This document shows positions 37,089 through 48,721 of a stretch of 64,000 nt of DNA, piece after piece. The stretch spans positions 20,586,948 through 20,650,947 of the forward strand of contig NC_133532.1 in NCBI RefSeq assembly GCF_048544455.1, read 5' to 3'. The stretch's first letter is position 1, and each line of letters begins with the position of its first letter. The translations under genes were made by a program, and so were the position numbers. Under the pieces are notes generated by a model that did no database searches, had not been told where the DNA came from, and worked only from the letters and a program-made list of their open reading frames with translations. Source of the stretch: Silene latifolia. Lineage: Eukaryota > Streptophyta > Magnoliopsida > Caryophyllales > Caryophyllaceae.

Positions 37089-37589
37089 TACTAATTAAGC
37101 TAATTAAGCTACTACTAACTACTACACAAAATTTAACAATTCACAAAAAACTACAACAAAATGGCTTCTATCCTAATTCAACATGCATCAACACCAACTA
37201 CTACTAATTAAGATAATTAAACTAATTAAACAAAAAATTTAATTAAAACGAGAATAAAAAATACCTAATTAACTTTACTAATAAGTAAAAAGGAAGGATG
37301 AGAAAGAAGGTGGTGGTGGACGGCGGCGCAGTGGTGGACGGCGGTGGCAGTGGTAGACGGCGGTGGAACCTATACAAATAAAAACAATAGAGACAAGAAA
37401 AGGAAAAGGAAAAGGAAAAATAAGAGAGAAAGGACAAACCTGAGGTGGAGATGGCGGTGGTTGGAAGGAGATGAGGGTGGTGGTGGTGTCGGATTTAGTT
37501 AGGTTTTGTGGGAAAAATTTATTTGGGGAAAAAATAAGACGCGACACAATGAAGGGACTGATCCGCGATTTTGGATATTTAAGAAATAT

Positions 37590-38105
37590 TCTGACTGAAA
37601 TTCCGTCAGGAATGTCACTTTCCTGACGGAAATTTCGTCAGATGTTTCAAAAAAAGCGGCATCCTGACGGTTTTTCCGTCAGGACTTTTCATTCAATAAT
37701 TGTCAGTTGGACAATAATTGAGTGGAAAGGTCTGACGGATTTTCCGTCAGCACCCTCAGTTCCTGTTCACTACTGACGGAAATTCCGTCACAAGAGTCAA
37801 CAAAATGTTGACTTTTTTGACGGAATTTCCGTCAGATGTGAACTATGAATTTTTACTGCCTAGTAGGATTATTTGAAGGTAAGATGTGACGGAATTTCCG
37901 TCAGTATTATTAAACTTCTGACGGTAATTCTGTCAGTATATATTGGCGCCTTTGCTTTTTTTTTTACGCGCTAGTGAACTCTGACCTTTTTTGACGGAAT
38001 TTCCGTCATCTTTTTACTCTTGACGGAATATCCGTCACAATTCCGTCAGGAGTGCTAAATATCTGACGGTTTGAATTTTCCGTCAGAGTTTCCGTCAGTA
38101 TCCCG
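37590..38105. repeat. CACTA sub-terminal repeats (TGACGGAAATTCCGTCA)
   Basis: More than a dozen full or half copies of the palindrome TGACGGAA(A)TTCCGTCA occur in both orientations up to the CACTA terminus at 38121. Such sub-terminal arrays are binding sites for the TNPA-type protein in En/Spm elements (established for maize); that role here is inferred. Confidence 0.8.
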
Positions 38106-38121
38106 CGTTATTTTTGTAGTG

Positions 38122-40234
38122 GTAGTGGAAATGAACTTGTATGGAAGAAACAAAGTAGAACCAAATGCTTGAAATATATTAAGAACCAAAAGTTTGAATA
38201 CTACAAGCTTGACAATATTGAAAACAAATATGAAAACTTTGAGAGAAATTATGCTTAATGCTATTGTAAAGTATGAAAGACGTAAGAATAAGATGCCCCT
38301 AATGATGGATTAAGGCTCTTATTTATAAGAAAATAGGGGCATAACGTAAAATGGCATGAGAAGGTCAACCCCGATCGGGGCTCGGGGTTGCCAGCCCCGA
38401 TCGGGGGCGTGGTTGTCCGGGCATATTTCACTTAATTCCTCACTTAATTGTTGAGGGAATCCAAAGTACGTGATTAATGACCCTTAATGCACCCGGTAAA
38501 TGCTTACTCTATCATCGTTAGGCCTTCCAAAGAGTATTCTATGCATGTTAGAATCTTATGCTTTCCACCTTGACTTGGACTTGAATTTGGGCTTGACTTT
38601 GATTGTTGACAACATTTGCATTACACACATTAGTCCATCAATTTCTCCATGCAAAACCCATGCGAATACTCTATGCTAGTCCAATCTTTAGTCTTGTTTA
38701 GCCATTGCACTCTTGCTTGCATTTTTGTTGGATTTTGGCTCCTAAAAGCTTAAACTCCATGTAATACTCCGTATTTATGAGTCTCTGGGTACTCTATCGA
38801 GTAGGCCTTATTCTGTCGAGTAAGGGTGAGTTGCGTTTTAAAATAGTTTCTGACCTGTTGGGTACTCGATCGAGTAACTAAGATACTCGATCGAGTAAGG
38901 GGGCACTCGATCGAGTACCTTGGCTACTCGATCGAGTAGCCGGTTTACGGGGAGTTATTTCTCGGGTTTTGCTAATTATGCGATTAAGGTATATAATCTT
39001 TTCCGTCATTGTTCTAAACACTTTTCAAAACCTAATTTACTGTCAAGAGAGATAGCAAAGTACGTTCTTCACTTTAATCGCATTGTTAGCAAATCCCGGA
39101 GTGTGGAAGGTCGGATTTCATCGTTCGTTATACCGTTGAGATCCTTGCGTCGAGGGTAAGACCTTTGTACCGTTTTTATAGTATTTCCTTTAAGTTGTTT
39201 AAACCCTAATATGGGGATTTGGGGGTTTTGTTGTAGATTATGATTGGTAGTAATTATGTGTATGTATGATAGGAGGAGGATTTGTAGAAGAGGCTTTTTG
39301 ATACAACTGTTGAGACCGTCTGATAGTTGTGCATTCCAGGTAGGATTTCCTACTCAGTATTAGTCCCATAATGTGATGTTGATGTGTTGTGGTTGATTGA
39401 ATAATTTAGTAACTGTATTGTGACGGTTGTTGATTGTGATTGTTTGTCTCTGGTTCTCGAGACGCGTTCTCGGCTGAGTGGAGTCACTTGCGGGAGTGGC
39501 TTCACGCCCTAGTTTCGCCCTTCGTGGAACCCGCCACGGAAGGGGATGTGCACATTAATGGACAGGGTTATCGCTCATTATGAGGAGCGGGGATTTGGTG
39601 GGTACGGTGCGGTCCTCCATGGCGGTGGCTGGTCCAGTGGACGATCGGTGATTGAGATTGATGGGGACGATGTGATTATGTGTGTGACGGTGTGAGATAT
39701 CATTTATCGTATTGTTGATATATATAGATTGTGTGATTAGTGCGACCCGTGTTGTTGTTTGTAAAACTGCGGTGATCCATTCGGGGATGGTGAGCGAATT
39801 GAGCAGTTTGAGTTGAGTCACATGGGATTCTTTGGGATTGCCACTGTCAGATGATAGAAGTCTTCTGCTGTAGCTTAGTCGTTTAATAAACTTTACATTT
39901 AGTTGATTAGACAGTTTGTTTGAGAACTTGTACCCGTATTTTGGGATTTGGCTTGGTTTGTACTTTTCACTAAAGTTATACTATTAAATGTTGTTTCGTT
40001 ATTGTCTTATGATTATCATGCCTCGGGTAACCGAGATGGTAGTATCCTTATACCTGAGTGGTCCTGGTAAGGCACTTGGAGTATGGGGGTGTTACACTCC
40101 TACAAAACATGTGGAAATAAGTAATTGCAACTAAAATAACAAATATTAGCTCAAAACACTATGATAAGTGCTAAATGACATGTAAAATGGAGCTAATATA
40201 TGGAGTAAAAATATATAAAATATGCACTTATCAT
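38122..40234 (-). mobile_element. Athila-like LTR (type C), split by a Tekay-like solo LTR
   Basis: 40097-40234 ends ATATGCACTTATCA; read on the - strand it starts TGATAAGTGCATATTTTATA, like the Athila-like LTR starts elsewhere (TGATACGTGCATATTCTATA). 38122-38759 appears to be the other portion of the same LTR; the left boundary is uncertain. The - strand start abuts copia gag DNA at 40235, so the LTR inserted into that copia element. It carries two CCCCGATCGGGG palindromes (38370-38381, 38396-38407). Confidence 0.5.
38760..40096 (+). repeat. Solo LTR of the Tekay-like family
   Basis: TGTAATACTCCG...GGGGGTGTTACA, 1337 bp, clearly related to 32477-33881 and, inverted, to 43031-56530 and 61428-62763. 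No primer site or polypurine tract follows. The flanks CTCCA and CTCCT could be a slightly decayed 5-bp target duplication. Palindrome pair at 38794 and 38813 (19) and tetrad at 38867, 38888, 38908 and 38929 (21, 20, 21). Confidence 0.8.
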
Positions 40235-41703
40235 AAGGCAAACCACGAACCAGCTCCTTTTTTTTTCATATTCAGAATTGCTGCGTGATGAAAATGACCC
40301 AACCTCTTATGCCAAGTCACCGTGTTAGTTAAAATGGCAGTGGCAACATAAGTTGAATGCTCCTTCTCTATTGGATCAATAGAGAAACTTTTGCTTCTCA
40401 TTTTAACTCGTATGACTTCATTGTCATTTCAGTCTTTGATCGTACACTCACTATTCTCAAATAACACTTTGAAACCCTTCTCTAATAGTTGCGTAACAGT
40501 TAATAAATTATGATTGATTTCAGGTACATATAAAACATCAGAAATTAATTTTGTATCTGTGCAACTTTCTAGTGCAACAGTTCCTTTTCCCTTCCCAGCA
40601 ATGTATTCACCATTTCCAATTTTGACTTTGTACACTTTTGATTTGTCAAATTCCTTGAAGAGTTCTTCATCATTGGTCATGTGATTGGTGCAACCGCTAT
40701 CCATGAGCCAACAATCACTTGAGCTAGAGCTTGTAAAGCAAGATGCAACGAACAATTGCTCCTCCTCCTCGTGTTCACTTGCTACTTGGGCATCATTTTT
40801 CTGCTGAAAATTGCAAATTCTTTCATGATATCCAAGTTTGTTGCACTTCACACACTTTACATCAGGTCTCTTCCAACACTTAACAGGGGGATGACCCTTT
40901 TTGCCGCAATGATTGCAGGGAGGAAACTCTTTGCTACTGCTACTGCCACTGCCACTGCCAGACGCAGTGCGTGAATTGAAACTCTTCTTAGAACTACTCT
41001 TTTTCTTGTTTTTCTCTCCTTCCTTTATGTGTAACTTAGCCTGCATTACTCCTTCAATGGAACCTTCATTTCTCATTAACCTTCTTTGCTCGTGTGCTAC
41101 TAAAGCACTACTGAGTTCTGCCAAAATAATTTTTGACAGAAATCTACTACTTTCTAGGAAGATATAGTAGCATCAAATCTTTCAGGAATGGTTACAAGAA
41201 TTTTCTGAACAATTCTCGAGTCAGAAAATTCTGAACCAAGCAACCTTATTTTGTTAGCAATGCAAAGAAGCTTATCCGTGTACTCCTTGATTGTCTCTGA
41301 CTCCTTCATTTTCTGCATCTCGAACTCACTAACCAAATTCAACACTTGCATTCCTTTAAGTCTTTCATCGCCTTCATATTCTATTTTGAAGTAGTTCCAG
41401 ATTTCAAATGCGGATTTCTTGGTCATGATTCTTGGGAAAATGACTTCAGAGATAGCAACAAACAGGGTAGCTTTCGCCCTCGACGTCCTTGTTTTCTTCG
41501 TTGTATGACTCTTCAGTTGAGCCATAGTTGGATTGGCCGTTAAATAGGGGATGGGGGGGGGGGGGGGCTTCGTAGTCCTCCTGAACAACCTCCCAAAGGT
41601 CATTTGCCTCTAAGTGGGCCTCCATTCTAGCTGCCCACATTTGATCATTTTCACCACTAAACACTGGTGGTGTTAGTGATGTAAATGGTGTTTCAAAATC
41701 CAT
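40235..41703 (-). pseudogene. Copia gag-protease-integrase N-terminus, truncated
   Basis: Reads right to left. From the ATG at 41703, gag (PVFSGENDQMWAARMEAHLEA) meets a run of 15 G (41553-41567) where the frame shifts. UBN2 gag continues to 41154 (LKGMQVLNLVSEFEMQKMKE), then a stop and shift, then MAELSSALVAHEQRR (41124). A CNHCGKKGHPPVKC zinc knuckle and a second knuckle (CVKCNKLGYHERIC) follow, then protease WLMDSGCTNHM, then a stop at 40429. In another frame 40235-40428 continues as a GAG-pre-integrase domain (HKRLGHFHHAAILNMKKKELVRGLP). Integrase core and RT are missing where the type C LTR interrupts. Confidence 0.85.
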
Positions 41704-41782
41704 TTAGTGGATTGAATCAAATAAGTTGAAGGTTTTTTGTAGGTTTTTTATTTGCTAACTCACAGGTCCCTCAAGAAAAATA

Positions 41783-41795
41783 GCTCTGATTACCA
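41783..41795 (-). other. Primer-binding site of the - strand copia element
   Basis: On the - strand TGGTAATCAGAGC, a tRNA-Met type site 3 bases from the LTR boundary at 41799. Confidence 0.75.
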
Positions 41796-41798
41796 GTT

Positions 41799-42073
41799 TG
41801 TTGGAGATTTTAAAGAAGAATAAGGTACAAATTGTTTGGAAGAGAAAGATAATTTTATTGACTGAATGCAATGTGCTTAAATGTATAAACTTGGTAACTG
41901 AAAGTTCGATAAAGCAGCAACTTCCTAGTTAAAACTCAGCAACTAACCCTAAACTTATGCCACTAGGGCACTAACAACGAGTCATAAACAAATTCCTACA
42001 AACATGGGAAATAATAACAAACTAAACATTGAATAATTCAAAGAACAAAGCTACTAATGCACTAATTTAAACA
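41799..42073 (-). repeat. Probable 5' LTR of the - strand copia element
   Basis: Begins (+ strand) TGTTGGAGATTTT next to the primer site. The outer boundary at ...TTTAAACA (42073) is a guess from TG...CA symmetry, because no second LTR is available for comparison. Confidence 0.5.
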
Positions 42074-43027
42074 TGTCTCAACTCAAATAGTAAGCTTCAT
42101 GCTTCTGAGGTGGCTTTGACCTACTGCTCTATGGTTTTACAATTCTTTCCTCGCAATACTAAAGCTCTTTTTCGTAAGGCGATAGCTCTTAAAAAATTGT
42201 TCAGGTTATCAGAGGCTTGTACTACTTTGGAGGAGGCCAATTTGATTGAGCCTCATAATAAAGATATTATTCACGAGCTGGCTGCCGTAAAACAGTCTCT
42301 AGTAATTACAAAAATGGTAAGCGTGTTGTCGTTGAGTCCTTTGATGTAGAAGATGTTCGAGCAGGGAAACTATTGGTTTCTTCTCCACAAGATCAGGTTG
42401 CTGGAATGGTGGAGAAGATGGTTGAAACTGTAACTTGTCCTTTGTCGTTATGTTCTGAAATTAAAGGAAACGAAGATAATCTCTTGTCGCATCCGGTTTT
42501 GCCTGGTTGTTGTGGTCTTAATAGTTCCCCGGATGTACCTATGGAGTCTGATAATGGCAGTGCGCCTGATGAGGCCTCGAATGGTACACAGGTCTGTGAT
42601 TCTTCCTCCTCCACTACCTCAAAATCTCCTCAGTTTCGCTTCACCAACAAGAAGCGATCTCATAATACGCTACATTTATCATCTCAAGATTATGATAGTT
42701 TGTTACATGGCACACATTTGGGATTCTACCACCCAAGGTCCATGTCTTTTATGAGGGTTCGTACCCTCACCTGTAAAATCATCCAGATGGGAACTCCCCA
42801 TGACAAAACTCATGGGACAGCAGAAGTTCCCACCTCTTCTCCTACACCGGAGAACTCTTTACACTTCGGTAATATTGAACCTGAAAGTGTTGTGTTAGTT
42901 AAGGAGGAGGCTGACGTACAGGTTGATAAGAAGACACGACTTAATTCAGACTCTCCCTATCCTACTAAGATCTCATCGGTCCAGTTTGAGTTTGCTGCGG
43001 CCAGGAATCTTTCACTTACCAGAGAGG
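42074..43027 (+). pseudogene. TPR-protein gene fragment joined to unknown Ser-rich sequence
   Basis: 42092-42300 encodes SEVALTYCSMVLQFFPRNTKALFRKAIALKKL...EACTTLEEANLIEPHNKDI, which fits two tetratricopeptide helices (KALFRKAIA, L-EPHN pattern). The frame then shifts near 42310 and continues in another frame (NGKRVVVESFDVEDVRAGKLLVSS) into a 220-codon open stretch, 42373-43035, rich in Ser/Thr with no domain I recognise. No start exon, no intron signals I can defend, and the right side is cut by the LTR at 43031. Either a captured fragment or a dead gene broken by insertions. Confidence 0.5.
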
Positions 43028-43030
43028 GAC

Positions 43031-44228
43031 TGTAACACCCCCATATACTGAGGAGCCTTAACCAGACCTTCCTTAGCATATAAAGGCATTACCATCTCGG
43101 TTGCCCGAGGTAAGTAATCATCAAAAGTCGATAAAAGAACAATTATAGTTATATTACACGTGTTACAACCAATAAACAAAATAAAGGTACAACTCGTCAG
43201 CTACACATTATCTCTATCATAACTCGTGACGACACACCCCTGCCAGGACTCCAGCTATCAACCACATCAACACCTGCTAAGACTGACTGCTCACCATAAG
43301 GGATCACAGCAGACACACAAACAAACAAGACAACCACACAAGGTCAGTAACTGAGACAAGACACTACATAAACCAACAACAATCGTCAACACAATACAAA
43401 CACAACCAGTCACACACAATCATACCCACTCCAATCAATCTCCGTCACCGACTGTCCACTGGACCAGCCCTGCCAGTGGGGGACCGCAACCGTTCACACA
43501 TAAGCTCCGCTCATCATACCGAGCGATAACCCTGTCCCATTAATGTGCACATCCCCTCCCGTGGCGGGTTCCACGGAGAGCGAAACTAGGGCGTGAAGCC
43601 AGTCCCGCAAGTGACTCCACTCAGCCGAGGACGCACCTCGAGAACCAGAGACAAACAATCACAGACAGCTGCAATACAACAACAACCAATAGAACAGCAT
43701 ACACCAACCGATTACCATGTAACACAACCCCACAGTCACGACAACAATACAACAACGACACAACAGCCGACACACTAGACAAACAACAGAAACTGAGTAG
43801 GCGAACCTACCTTAAAGCGACTGCGACGATTCCATGTCCATACACGCAACACCCAGCAAACAAGTAACACCTATACACACAATATCATCATCTATCACTA
43901 CCATTCTAACCCTAACTGAAAAACAAAGATACGGATGATGATGACGACATACCTACATGAGGAAACCTGGCAAAGGACCGCTACCCGACTCAAGCTATGC
44001 ACCCCTAAGGCACAAGGACCTTCAAAGGCTCCCATGGAAGGCATATGGTGAAGGGAAGAGGAAGGAACGACATCTAGGTTTAGAAGGAAGAGGCGGAAAT
44101 GATTTGCGGTTTTAGGAAAACACAATTATAAACCCTCGCTGAAAAGACGCTACTCGATCGAGTAACTAACGTACTCGATCGAGTGGCCCCTACTCGATCG
44201 AGTATCCAAGCTACTCGATCGAGTAGCC
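43031..44228 (-). repeat. Tekay-like LTR (T1), left part
   Basis: Starts TGTAACACCCCC and resumes at 56403-56530 after the 12.2-kb Athila-like insertion; together 1326 bp. The remaining right end GGGTATTACA is followed by a reverse-complement polypurine tract, so this is a 3' LTR in - orientation. The palindrome tetrad (44155, 44176, 44195, 44216; 21, 19, 21) ends exactly at the insertion point. Confidence 0.85.
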
Positions 44229-45504
44229 TGATACCGTCGTTTTATATCAAAATTAAATTTATAATTCCAAACTAAAACTATAGCTAGTGATAGTAAGGGT
44301 CGAACCACAGAGAGACAAGGTTGATTTTGTTTGCTAATTTTCAGTCTATGAAGGTAACAATTAATTGGGGGGTTTTGAGATTGGTTGACTAATTGGCTAA
44401 TTGTTAAAATGAAATTTCTCAACAAGATAAAGAGAAGACTGGGAACTTCGGTTCACCATGGCAAATGTCAGGTCAGTAAGGTAGCAGAGGTCTTATAATA
44501 CGGTCTCAGGGAATATAAGCTAGCCTTTCGATCGAAGCTCAAATAACGTTACGGTTTATTGATTCCCTAGAATTTCTCAAAGCTTTCGCTCAGGAGAAAT
44601 TCCAAATCTAACGATAATTCAAATTACTAATCTTTCAATCTAGTAAAGGGATTTATCAAAAGACAACAAGACCAATACGGAAGAATTCATACCACAAAAC
44701 AATCCTAACTTATGCCATGGCTCACCTAATTCCCAATCAAAGAAATTAGCTACGCATGACTAAAACTAAAACAATTGCTAAATTGATAACAAAGAACAAG
44801 ATTGACATGATTGAATTTAAATAAAAGACAAAGGACAAGAGATGAATTTCTGGAATTAAATTGATGAAACAAGAATTGAAATAACAAGAATTAAAAGAAG
44901 AAAGGAATTGCATAAAAACTTACTAATTGAATTCAAGAACAAAGTATTAAAATCGAGGTTTTCCGTCAGCAAAGCTAGATCTAAAAACTGAGTTCTTCAA
45001 TCATGAAAAGCATAACCTAAAAGTTGATGCGTTCTACTGATAAAAAGATGCCAAAGGTTAATTACAAGTTGGGCTTTTAAAAGTCTAATACGAAGAAATA
45101 ATTCTCAGCTCGAAGACTGGTCGATCGACCGGTCAGCATGGTCGATCGACTGGTAAATGCAGAACAGCAGCTTCTGCTTGATTTCAACGGTCGATCGACT
45201 GGTGGGATTAGTCGATCGTTGGTAATCTTTGTGCGGTGGCTCTTTTTGTTCCTTGAATCACTCTTCACTCCTTTGCACGCATCCCAAGGTGGGTGAATCT
45301 GAATCTCCTTCTTCTGGGCTTCCTTGAAGTTGCCTCTGGAGGACGAATTAGGCTTGATTTAGCTTACTTCCACTCATTCCTACAATAAATCATAGAAAAT
45401 GCAAAGTAAACCGTTTCGGGAGAAATAGTAGCCTTAAGCTAACAATTATGCATGGAAATACGTGCCAAAACCACAGATAAAGTGTATAGAATATGCACGT
45501 ATCA
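44229..45504 (-). repeat. 3' LTR of Athila-like B
   Basis: 1276 bp. GTCGATCGAC palindromes with cores at 45122, 45143, 45192 and 45213 (21, 49, 21). Differs from the 5' LTR by scattered changes, including the fourth palindrome, which has lost its last bases here (GTCGATCGTT). Confidence 0.93.
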
Positions 45505-47536
45505 AATCTCCCCAAACCAAACCTTGCTTGTCCCCAAGCAAGCACTATGACCCATATAAAAACTAAATGGAAAGGAGTATACCTCAGAGCTAGCTACAAA
45601 TCAATGCCAAACCGTTTAATGCACATAGTCAACTACTGCAAAGCTTAAATCAAGCGAACAAATTTATGCATATCATGGAATTAAATCGGGCGTTCGACCT
45701 TGCAATACTTATACATTCGGACTCTCCCGGGTCACTCTTCCCTCAGCAAAGCAAATGGTAAGAATATATGTAAAAGAGAGGAAAGAAAATACAGTCTCTC
45801 ACCTAAACTACGACCGACAAAACATGTATGCTTGACTAGCATGAATAATGATTCTAACTACCGTACATACGCATAACCACCGTCAAAGACTATTACATGC
45901 CGAACTATTGCAAGATTTGGATATTGTGAGGCTAAGTGGGAAAGGAAGGGCAAAACAATTATGGAAAAAGTGAAGGTAAGAGCCAAGCTAGTACCTATCT
46001 AACCATCAGAAACCGTATCCCGTTCCTCCAACTCAAAATATAAACCATGCCTTTAAAAGACTAGGCATCACAAAATCCCAAAACAAACGCCTCCAATTCA
46101 TGAAATAAGCACATGAGGCGCGTTCTCATTCAACCAAATCATTATTATTTTTCAAATTCTCTTCCTTTTTTTTTCTTTTTCATTCTCTCTTTTTTTTTTT
46201 TTCAACTTCTGAGCTGGTGGTCGATCGACCAGTGATGGCAGTCGATCGACCACCCTGTCACAACCAGAGCTCTCTGCCCAGGTAAGTCCCCTTTTTTTTT
46301 CATTTTTTTTTTCATTTTTTTCTTTCTTTCCAGCTGAAACATTAACATCCCCTTCACTTCTCATCAATACTCACTCCATCAGTACAAAACGAACCAAAAC
46401 CGCTTCTAATCCGACAAAAATTCCTCTACTACTTCCTAGCTTGGCACAATGGTAGGCTAAGTATGGGATGTAGTTGAGGGCAACTGGCAGTTATAGCTTA
46501 TAGTGGAGTTAATGGGGTAAAATGAGAAAGGGGAGGATGCAAAAGTTCTCAAAACATGCAATACCGACCACAAACCAATGCGTATAGGCAATAAGCAATC
46601 AAGACTCATACACGTGCAAAACATGAAATGAAGGGAGTACTACTCTCAATCCTAAATTAACCGGTCATGAATGTCACCAGTTATAGGCTCTATATCTCAG
46701 AAAGTATAAGTAGTTTGCCAAAAGTAATGAGTCAAGTCTAATTACCCGAAATGAATTCCATAACAAAATTTGAGAAATCACTTATAATTCTCGCTAAACA
46801 GCTGTGAAAAGGCAAGGAGTGGCATATTTGACTAATAGTGCAAGATCATCATTAATAACTCCAATCCGACTCAACTATATGCAAAAGTAAACGTGATATT
46901 TTTTATTTTTATGAATTTTCAAATTTTTTTTTTCTTTGTTTATTTTTTTTTTATTTTTTTTATTTTTTTTTTGAATGAATGAAAAAACAAATGCAAACAG
47001 AAATGCACTAAACATGTGACTGGAATGCAATAAAAATAAATAAATGCAGATGCAAAACAAAAGGCATATGCAAATACCCTCCCCAAACCAAAACGCACAA
47101 TGCCCTCATTGTGCTCAGTAGCAAATCACCAGCAGAAAAATGGGAGAATAAAAGCATAATAAAATAAAAGGAAGCTAATAAAGAAAGGAAGGAACTCACA
47201 AAATACGACCTCCCCAAACCAGCCAAAAACGGGGAGGTCACCAGCATCTAATCTCCACCATCGTACTCCTCTCCACTAGACTCTCCGGACCCCGAGTCGC
47301 TCTCCTCGTTCGCCTCAGCAGCAGCGGCAGTGGCTCTCCTGGAAGTGGAGGCACCAGCAGTAGTAGTAGGAGGGGGTCTCCTGGTAGGCTGAGGGTAGCC
47401 GCCCACAGGAGGGACAAAGTAGGAAGGGTGAGTCCAAGCACCCTATGGGAGCATCCCTCCCCGGGCTAACTCCTCGTAAACTGGGTAGAGGGCTAGAGCC
47501 GTGTCTAGCCTGTGCCGGTCAAAGCTCCTGCACAAG
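45505..47536 (-). other. 3' non-coding region of Athila-like B
   Basis: Starts with the polypurine tract (element sense GGTTTGGTTTGGGGAGATT). Contains a palindrome pair at 46222 and 46243 (21 bp) and T-rich stretches at 46165-46200, 46290-46325 and 46920-46970. The open frames here are repeats or frame remnants of the ORF-1 tail (47238-47536, Pro/Ser-rich). Confidence 0.65.
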
Positions 47537-48721
47537 TCACCCAACACACGTGACATTGCCCTCTGGTCCATGACCGGGGGACAACCAAAGGAGTAGGTGG
47601 TCGAAAAGTGGCTGGGTAGCCAGTGGGAGCAGGAGTGGAGGAAGAGGGTGCCTGTCCAGTGGAGGCACGAGCTCTCCTCGAAGTGCTAGCAGTAGCAGTG
47701 GCCGCCACCAGAGGAAGCCTGTAACTAGGCAAGGGCGGCCGAGCGCCCCCGAACGAGTGGTAAGGGACAGGACAGGAGGGTAGCCAGTTACGGGGATGCG
47801 GTCACAGATGAAAGAATCAATCTTCCACCGCATCTGTCTATCGACCCAATAGACAGCCCTCGCGTAAGGAAGGTCCATGAAACGCAGGTCAGGGTCAATG
47901 GGGTCCTCCTGTCGAAGGAAAAGTAAAACAAGACGGTTGGCGAGACGCGTCACCAACCCACCACAAGCAATAGTGGTCAAAGTGCCCTCACTTACAGTCT
48001 GAAAGTGAGCGGCGGTCAAATAAGCGATGTTATAGATACGGGCTATCCGACTTTCAATGTTCAAATAGCCCGCTAAGATTGACAATTCAATATTATTCAC
48101 ATTATTAGACTCTTTACGACCAAAATTGGTATTACCCATTAGCCGTAGAAAATAACGAAGAGGGGGCAAGTGGACGGAAGTGCCCGTCCTTTTAGGCCCG
48201 TGAAAGTCACTGATGCAAGACCACATGACTCGATGAACATCAGAGGTATCCGAGGTTCTGCCCTCGAAATAAAGACCCAGAAAACCGGCAAAATCAGCTA
48301 ATGTCAGAGAGTAGTTGACATTGAAAAGCCGAAAGGAAATGCAAGGGTTAGTCTTATTGGCCACGAAAGCGGCCGAATCAAAAGCATAAGACGAAAAGAA
48401 TTCAAGGGTCAAAACATAGTATGTGAACTCAGCCATGTCCACAAGACCCATCATACCCGTCCCATTTAGCAGGGACACAACCGACTCATAACAGCCTAAT
48501 TTCTCCAAAGTATCTTTATGGAGAAATCGGGTAGCTGTAACTTTCAGTTTCACAACAAACATCGCAAATTTAGCCCGCTGAGTAGAAGAGGAAAAGATAA
48601 CCTGCGGATAGTCAGGTAGACTATCCGTGGTGTCTGCAATCATCAGTGGCGGTCCTCGTGGCCGCTTGGCAGGGCCTTGGCTCGACTGTCCCTCGTGCAT
48701 GTGCTCCTTCCCTTTCGTCAT
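47537..48721 (-). CDS. Athila ORF-1-like protein
   Basis: The ATG at 48721 (MTKGKEHMHEG) follows a plausible splice acceptor TTTGCAG, so the protein may be expressed from a spliced RNA. About 394 codons. The long central domain (FAMFVVKLKVTATRFLHKDT, FTYYVLTLEFFSSYAFD, SFRLFNVNYSLTLADFAGFLGL, LAGYLNIESRIARIYNIAYLTAAHF) resembles the ORF placed after pol in Athila elements; function unproven. From about residue 325 the protein becomes Leu/Pro-rich, and the more natural Ser/Thr/Pro-rich continuation is in another frame (47505-47732), so a frameshift near 47740 is likely. Its frame is long and open while gag-pol is broken. Confidence 0.7.
   Translation of the reverse strand: MTKGKEHMHEGQSSQGPAKRPRGPPLMIADTTDSLPDYPQVIFSSSTQRAKFAMFVVKLKVTATRFLHKDTLEKLGCYESVVSLLNGTGMMGLVDMAEFTYYVLTLEFFSSYAFDSAAFVANKTNPCISFRLFNVNYSLTLADFAGFLGLYFEGRTSDTSDVHRVMWSCISDFHGPKRTGTSVHLPPLRYFLRLMGNTNFGRKESNNVNNIELSILAGYLNIESRIARIYNIAYLTAAHFQTVSEGTLTTIACGGLVTRLANRLVLLFLRQEDPIDPDLRFMDLPYARAVYWVDRQMRWKIDSFICDRIPVTGYPPVLSLTTRSGALGRPCLVTGFLWWRPLLLLALRGELVPPLDRHPLPPLLLPLATQPLFDHLLLWLSPGHGPEGNVTCVG

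Larger units (their letters stand above)
36059..38121 (-). mobile_element. CACTA (En/Spm) transposon, 5' part
   Basis: The right end on the + strand is ...GCGTTATTTTTGTAGTG; reverse complemented it starts CACTACAAAAATAACGCG, a CACTA terminus. The adjacent about 530 bp is packed with inverted CTGACGGAAATTCCGTCAG-type sub-terminal repeats. A transposase-associated domain is encoded on the - strand at 36038-36319. The left terminus is not convincingly present, so the element is truncated. A Stowaway MITE (36998-37088) is nested inside. Confidence 0.75.
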
